64,000 bases of DNA, taken from contig NZ_PYMH01000004.1 of the NCBI RefSeq assembly GCF_003025555.1, positions 292,916 through 356,915 on the forward strand, read 5' to 3'. Position 1 is the stretch's first letter. Every line of letters begins with the position of its first letter. The notes below the pieces were generated by a model. The model searched no databases and had not been told where the DNA came from. It saw only the letters and a program-made list of their open reading frames with translations. The position numbers were made by a program, and so were the translations under genes. Of the stretch, positions 62,149 to 64,000 are shown in pieces. This DNA is from Photobacterium lutimaris (lineage in GTDB: Bacteria > Pseudomonadota > Gammaproteobacteria > Enterobacterales > Vibrionaceae).

Positions 62149-63105
62149 TCAACGCTTGTTTTTCAGGTAGCGCTTGCGGCGTTCTTCTTTTTTCTTCGCT
62201 TTTTCTTCTGCTTTCTTCTCGGCTTCAATCTCTACGTTAATCAATTCCTGAGTGATCATCTCCGGACGTTCCATGGTGATTTGGCCCAGCGTGCCGTTAC
62301 GTAGTTCGTTGATCAGAATTTCAGAAGCTTTGTGAAGATCGACACGTCCGCCCGATCTTAAACAGCCACGTTTACGGCCAATGGCTTCCATTAACTCGAT
62401 TTCACTGTCAGAGACTTCGTCTTCATCAAGGTCGTAACGCGCCTTGATCAGATCTGGGTATGCCTTAATTAGGTACTCAATAGTGAAGAAGGCAACATCA
62501 ATGTAGTCCATCGCGGTGTCTTTAACCGCGCCTGTTGCCGCCAGACGGAAACCACTGTGCGGGTTTTCAACTTTTGGCCACAAGATCCCAGGGGTATCAG
62601 ACAGCACAATACCGTTTTGCAGGTTGATGCGTTGTTGCTGGCGGGTTACTGCCGGCTGGTTACCCGTGATAGCAACGGTACGGCCAGCAAGGGTATTGAT
62701 GATGGTGGATTTACCCACATTCGGAATGCCCATGATCATGGTACGTATGTTTTTGCCCATTTCCTCACGGTGTGGCACGAGCTTGCGGCAAAGATCCATG
62801 ATTTTATGGACTTCGCTGACGTTCTCTGTAGTGATCGCCAGTGCCTTAACACCTTGCTCTTTCTCTAGGTGATCGATCCATAGCTGTGTCATTTCAGGAT
62901 CAGCAAGGTCACGCTTATTCAGAACCTTAACAACCGGCTTATTGTTTTTTTCGCGGAAGGTTTTAATCAGTGGGTTTTCACTACTGAATGGAATGCGGGC
63001 ATCAAGTACTTCGATGATCACATCTACCTTCGGTAGGACTTCTTCAATTTCTTTGCGGGCCTTGTGCATGTGACCCGGGAACCATTGAATTTTGTTGTTA
63101 ACCAT
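62149..63105 (-). CDS. rbgA: Ribosome-assembly GTPase YlqF/RbgA
   Basis: About 318 residues from the ATG at 63105 (NNKIQWFPGHMHKARKEIEE, family-typical). Circularly permuted GTPase: G4 motif NKRD comes first (VVKVLNKRDLAD), then the P-loop GIPNVGKST, then the switch and DTPGIL. The family acts in late assembly of the large ribosomal subunit. The C-terminal region has a Lys/Glu-rich tail (AEKKAEEKAKKKEERRKRYL) unusual in length. The frame extends to 63165 but the start there lacks support. Confidence 0.92.
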   Translation of the reverse strand: MVNNKIQWFPGHMHKARKEIEEVLPKVDVIIEVLDARIPFSSENPLIKTFREKNNKPVVKVLNKRDLADPEMTQLWIDHLEKEQGVKALAITTENVSEVHKIMDLCRKLVPHREEMGKNIRTMIMGIPNVGKSTIINTLAGRTVAITGNQPAVTRQQQRINLQNGIVLSDTPGILWPKVENPHSGFRLAATGAVKDTAMDYIDVAFFTIEYLIKAYPDLIKARYDLDEDEVSDSEIELMEAIGRKRGCLRSGGRVDLHKASEILINELRNGTLGQITMERPEMITQELINVEIEAEKKAEEKAKKKEERRKRYLKNKR

Positions 63106-63294
63106 TTGAAAAATATACCTTTTATTTTTATGGCTAGGCTGGTGGGGTATCAAGTGGGGTACCAAGTAATGAAATTCAATTTTTGGGTACCAAAGGCAAA
63201 GTTCAAGTCACCCATAGCCACATCAGCAATTAATGTGATGATATTAACATTTTCTACTGCATGCGAATAGTTGGGATGTCTTATATAGGCCCTA

Positions 63295-63888
63295 TTACCA
63301 CTTTGAACCAATGCCTTTAAATGTGTTGTAGCTATCGTTTATGATTTTTTCCAGTAGGGTGTTGCGGTGGCAGCCTTGCTCATAGGCCATTTCATCTAAC
63401 TTAGACTTAACATCGGTACTCATAAGTATACTGTATGCCTTGCGACCTTCTAGCTTGTCGCGGCGCTTTTTTTGGCTCCAGGCTCTTTTCATTTTGATGA
63501 TGAGAAGTTGTTTATCAGCAGGGGACACATTCCAATTATCGAACTGGTATATCGCTAGGTTGAGACGTTCGGCCAAGATTTGTGATTTAGGATCTAAGCT
63601 GTTGGTAACACTGCTTTGAATGCCTTGGTGGCTGTCGATGTAATTAATCAGCCACTCAACTTGCCGAACATCTTTTGTATTTACCCAATTGAAACTTTCA
63701 ATGCTGGCAAGGTATGACCATTTTCTTTCCAGGTTTGCACTTAGTTCTGATTTTTCGTGTTTCAGTGCCTCGTGCCTTAAGAAAAAGCGATGAATTATAT
63801 CGTATCTAAGGCCTGTGGAAGATGTTTGATGAGGAAGTTTGTACTCATTATAGGGAATAAAAGCTGAGAAATATGAATAGCCACCGAC
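63295..63888 (-). pseudogene. MatP-like DNA-binding gene cut at its 5' end by an IS
   Basis: The frame is open from the IS edge near 63888 down to the stop at 63295, with no ATG or GTG start in it; a TTG at 63576 would give only a 93-residue remnant. The readable protein (about 190 residues) has RKWSYLASIESFNWVN in its first half, then NWNVSPADKQLLIIKMKRAW with a basic RKAYSILMS ribbon and VKSKLDEMAYEQGC helices, the layout of MatP (macrodomain Ter organiser), which ends in a ribbon-helix-helix. The true start was evidently displaced by the insertion sequence upstream. The resemblance to MatP is from reading motifs and needs an alignment. Confidence 0.5.
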
Positions 63889-64000
63889 TCAGTAGACACT
63901 AGTTAGCCTCTCTTTGTACTGCTTTTCATACTCTACAGGCGACAACTGGTTATTGGAACCGTGTCTACGTTTAACGTTGTAGAACATCTCTATATATTCG
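63889..64000 (-). mobile_element. IS3-family insertion sequence, 3' end of transposase (partial)
   Basis: On the minus strand the last 37 codons of an OrfB transposase are readable (EYIEMFYNVKRRHGSNNQLS then PVEYEKQYKERLTSVY, stop at 63889-63891). The YIEMFYN-x-x-RRH-x-x-x-x-x-LSP pattern is the C-terminal signature of IS3-family transposases. The rest of the element lies past the window's end. The exact inverted-repeat boundary was not determined; it lies near 63870-63890. Confidence 0.85.

Noticed and set aside
1..64000. CRISPR array, rRNA or prophage structural genes
   Set aside because: No regularly spaced repeats, no rRNA signatures, and no capsid, tail or integrase genes were seen.

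Overview
The window looks like chromosomal DNA of a marine gammaproteobacterium, most likely a Vibrionaceae member close to Photobacterium or Vibrio. Grounds: the nrdDG locus, an Scs-type disulfide module, small conserved families common in Vibrionaceae (DUF2960-, DUF2750- and DUF3820-like), a dispersed repeat built on TATACCCAAG arms, and moderate GC. The genus is inferred. No tRNA, rRNA or CRISPR array was seen.

Layout. (1) 1-9.2 kb: the end of an iron-sulfur/flavin pair (hydrogenase or anaerobic sulfite reductase type) converges on a tightly coupled five-gene operon: acyl-CoA synthetase, fused E1 alpha/beta, lipoyl E2, a free-standing acyl carrier protein and PEP synthase. (2) 9.3-13.1 kb: ECF sigma/anti-sigma pair, a divergent secreted protein, a glycine-zipper lipoprotein, and an SMR efflux protein. 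(3) 13.3-24.3 kb: a carboxylate island with a TAXI-TRAP transporter, a CitAB/DcuSR-type two-component system, a TctCBA transporter, a class III CoA-transferase and a citryl-CoA-lyase-like protein. Together these could import citrate or an analogue and cleave it via a CoA thioester. (4) 24.3-32.3 kb: DUF3047, a LysR regulator, a nucleoside transporter, an FMN reductase, a 1009-residue repeat lipoprotein and a decayed secreted-protein gene. (5) 32.5-34.3 kb: a ParM-like actin gene and a partner, resembling a plasmid partition locus. (6) 34.3-42.4 kb: MATE/LysR divergent pair, PhoD-like phosphatase, YceI, a fumarylacetoacetase-family enzyme and unknown genes. (7) 42.4-47 kb: an MltF-like protein and nrdD-nrdG with recognisable NrdR and FNR-type sites. 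(8) 47.5-56.9 kb: a PTS EIIC-EAL fusion, ceramidase-like membrane protein plus globin, RarD, a methyltransferase, a repeat cluster, a TetR/hydrolase pair with matching operators, and PlsC. (9) 57-64 kb: an orphan terminator (candidate sRNA), NlpC/P60 lipoprotein, YbaK-like deacylase, ScsD/ScsB, the GTPase RbgA/YlqF, and a MatP-like gene cut at its 5' end by an IS3-family element that runs off the window.

The most unusual assemblies are the E1/E2/ACP/PEP-synthase operon, the CoA-transferase plus citryl-CoA-lyase pair with its two transporters, the chromosomal ParM-type pair, and the PTS-EIIC/EAL fusion. All functional statements come from reading sequence motifs; no searches were run.
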